5,774 nucleotides of DNA from Candidatus Bathyarchaeota archaeon (GTDB lineage: Archaea; Thermoproteota; Bathyarchaeia; TCS64), in contig JAOZIG010000329.1 in the NCBI GenBank assembly GCA_026014515.1, positions 1-5,774 on the forward strand, in the 5' to 3' direction. Each line of letters starts with the position of its first letter. Position 1 is the first letter of the stretch. The notes under the pieces are model-generated. The model saw only the letters and a program-made list of their open reading frames with translations. It did not search any database and was not told where the DNA came from. Below, in pieces: positions 5,137 through 5,774 of this stretch. Both the position numbers and the translations under genes were made by a program.

Positions 5137-5502
5137 CTACTTATAGTCAGGCTCATCCAAGCGACCCATCGGGTAAGGGTCAATGGTCTGCTTCTGTATT
5201 GCCTTGAATAAGCCACGCATACCATTCACTGGACCCTCAAGCAATACCTCACCCTTGTTGCTAGCAAACTTTAGTATACCGCGTTTAGTGAGGGTGCCCT
5301 GTTCAGAAAACTGGAGCCCAGTGATTTGTTTGAAGGTCTCAGTGATTATCTCTTCCTTCTTGAATAAGAGCCCAGACTCGTTATAGAGAAGCAGTCTTAG
5401 ATTTGTGATGTATATCTTGTACTTCCCTTCACCATGAGTTACCAGAAAATCGCTCCAGAACAGTATCTTCTCTCCGGGTAACAAATAGTTCTCGATGGGC
5501 AT
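5137..5502 (-). CDS. Small PH-like (bacterial PH, bPH) domain protein of unknown function
   Basis: The 121-residue protein matches the pattern of stand-alone bacterial/archaeal PH-like domains. An opening LLPGEKILFWSDF (residues 7-19) is followed by the hallmark strand KIYITNLRLLLY (29-40) and a polar turn with GLLFKKEEI (44-52). Further strands are ITGLQF (60-65), GILKFA (75-80) and GEVLLEG (84-90), and a C-terminal helix covers about 94-105. The tail (106-121) is polar and proline-containing. It has no membrane helix, signal peptide or catalytic motif, so it is probably a small cytosolic binding or scaffold domain. The assignment to the PH fold is by pattern only. A GGAGGG at 5517-5522 lies 14 bases before the ATG, too far for a normal Shine-Dalgarno, and no earlier in-frame start is present. 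It is followed by dppA after 30 bases, and the flavoprotein gene ends 50 bases upstream. Confidence 0.8.
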   Translation of the reverse strand: MPIENYLLPGEKILFWSDFLVTHGEGKYKIYITNLRLLLYNESGLLFKKEEIITETFKQITGLQFSEQGTLTKRGILKFASNKGEVLLEGPVNGMRGLFKAIQKQTIDPYPMGRLDEPDYK

Positions 5503-5522
5503 ACCGGTTGAAAGAACCCTCC

Positions 5523-5536
5523 ACGATTATTAAAAC
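5523..5536 (-). promoter_or_regulatory. TATA-like box upstream of the PH-like gene
   Basis: The minus strand reads TGTTTTAATAATCG in the 50-base gap after the flavoprotein gene. It is centred about 29 bases before the PH-like start and is the clearest AT-rich box in this part of the window. It may drive the PH-like gene and dppA. The nearby T-rich stretch could also help end the flavoprotein transcript. Confidence 0.4.
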
Positions 5537-5552
5537 AATAGGATAAGGGAGG

Positions 5553-5774
5553 CTAGAAGAAGCCCTTACCTGCTTCCTCAAGCATAGGCAACTTATGCGC
5601 CTTGTTCCACTGGGTCACAGTAACATGGTCATATATCTTGAAGCCAATACGCTTCAGATACTCCTCCAACAGGTTCAACGCCCGGGTAGAACCATTACCA
5701 GAACCACCAGCACAAGCAATCCCAATGTATCGTTTATCATTAAAACGTTTAAACTCGTGATACGTCTCGCAGCG
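5553..5774 (-). CDS. Flavodoxin-fold NAD(P)H-dependent FMN reductase-like protein, C-terminal end (cut by right window edge)
   Basis: I read this frame by hand: it is open from the right edge to a TAG at 5553-5555 and gives the last 73 residues of a protein. The stretch RYIGIACAGGSGNGSTRALNLL resembles, in family terms, the late strand, glycine-rich loop and helix of multimeric flavodoxin/FMN reductase proteins, where a conserved Gly-rich turn is followed by an amphipathic helix (LLEEYLKRIGF). The protein then ends in a polar tail. The N-terminal FMN phosphate-binding loop and any iron-sulfur cysteines lie outside the window, so its exact subfamily (WrbA-like, iron-sulfur flavoprotein or plain FMN reductase) cannot be decided. 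It may supply electrons for redox chemistry, but nothing here ties it to the msrB module. Confidence 0.72.
   Translation of the reverse strand, partial: RCETYHEFKRFNDKRYIGIACAGGSGNGSTRALNLLEEYLKRIGFKIYDHVTVTQWNKAHKLPMLEEAGKGFF

Noticed and set aside
5545..5567. AAGGG/CCCTT inverted repeat over the flavoprotein stop codon as a hairpin terminator
   Set aside because: The stem is only five pairs with a 13-base loop and no uninterrupted T-tract directly after it, so it is not convincing as a terminator.
1..5774. tRNA, rRNA, CRISPR array, insertion sequence, toxin-antitoxin or phage genes
   Set aside because: None were seen: there are no spaced repeat units, no transposase or integrase motifs, and the gaps between genes are too short to hold RNA genes.

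Overview
All nine genes in this window lie on the minus strand, so transcription runs from high to low coordinates. The genes at both edges are cut by the window. Bacterial-type sigma-70 promoters are not evident. Most genes with an upstream gap have an AT-rich, TATA (box A)-like element about 24-29 nt before the start codon and no well-placed Shine-Dalgarno (SD) site, whereas the tightly coupled internal PIG-L gene has a good SD. This mix of leaderless first genes and SD-led internal genes, together with the gene content, suggests an archaeon of moderate GC, possibly an uncultivated mesophilic or thermophilic lineage of the Bathyarchaeia or Asgard kind. The lineage is an inference, and several genes (msrB, ccdA/tlpA) look bacterial in type.

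Right part (about 4270-5774), in transcription order: the C-terminal end of a flavodoxin-fold FMN protein, a 121-residue PH-like (bPH) domain protein, and an M55 D-aminopeptidase (DppA-like) with all five expected zinc ligands.

Middle part (about 2547-4224): a thiol-redox module of a zinc-less MsrB methionine-R-sulfoxide reductase, a membrane-anchored TlpA/ResA-like thioredoxin with a WCEPC motif, and a CcdA-type six-helix transmembrane thiol transporter. The last two overlap at TGATG. CcdA would carry electrons across the membrane to TlpA, as in the bacterial CcdA/Etrx/MsrAB repair systems. The MsrB here has no signal peptide, however, so it appears to sit on the other side of the membrane from the TlpA domain.

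Left part (1-2515): a probable glycoside-processing unit of an NAD/Mn-dependent GH4 glycosidase, a PIG-L/LmbE zinc deacetylase joined to it by a TAATG overlap, and an Amidohydrolase_2 enzyme that runs off the left edge. The likely logic is deacetylation and cleavage of an N-acetylated or otherwise acylated glycoside, with the amidohydrolase acting on a product or a related compound. The substrate cannot be read from sequence.

No stretch of more than about 65 bases lacks a gene. I see no RNA genes, insertion sequences, CRISPR arrays or origins. The most unusual non-coding signals are a GC-rich repeat/palindrome between the TATA-like box and the start of msrB, and related GCCTAA...CAGGCAAT sequences in opposite orientation at the two ends of the GH4/PIG-L pair.
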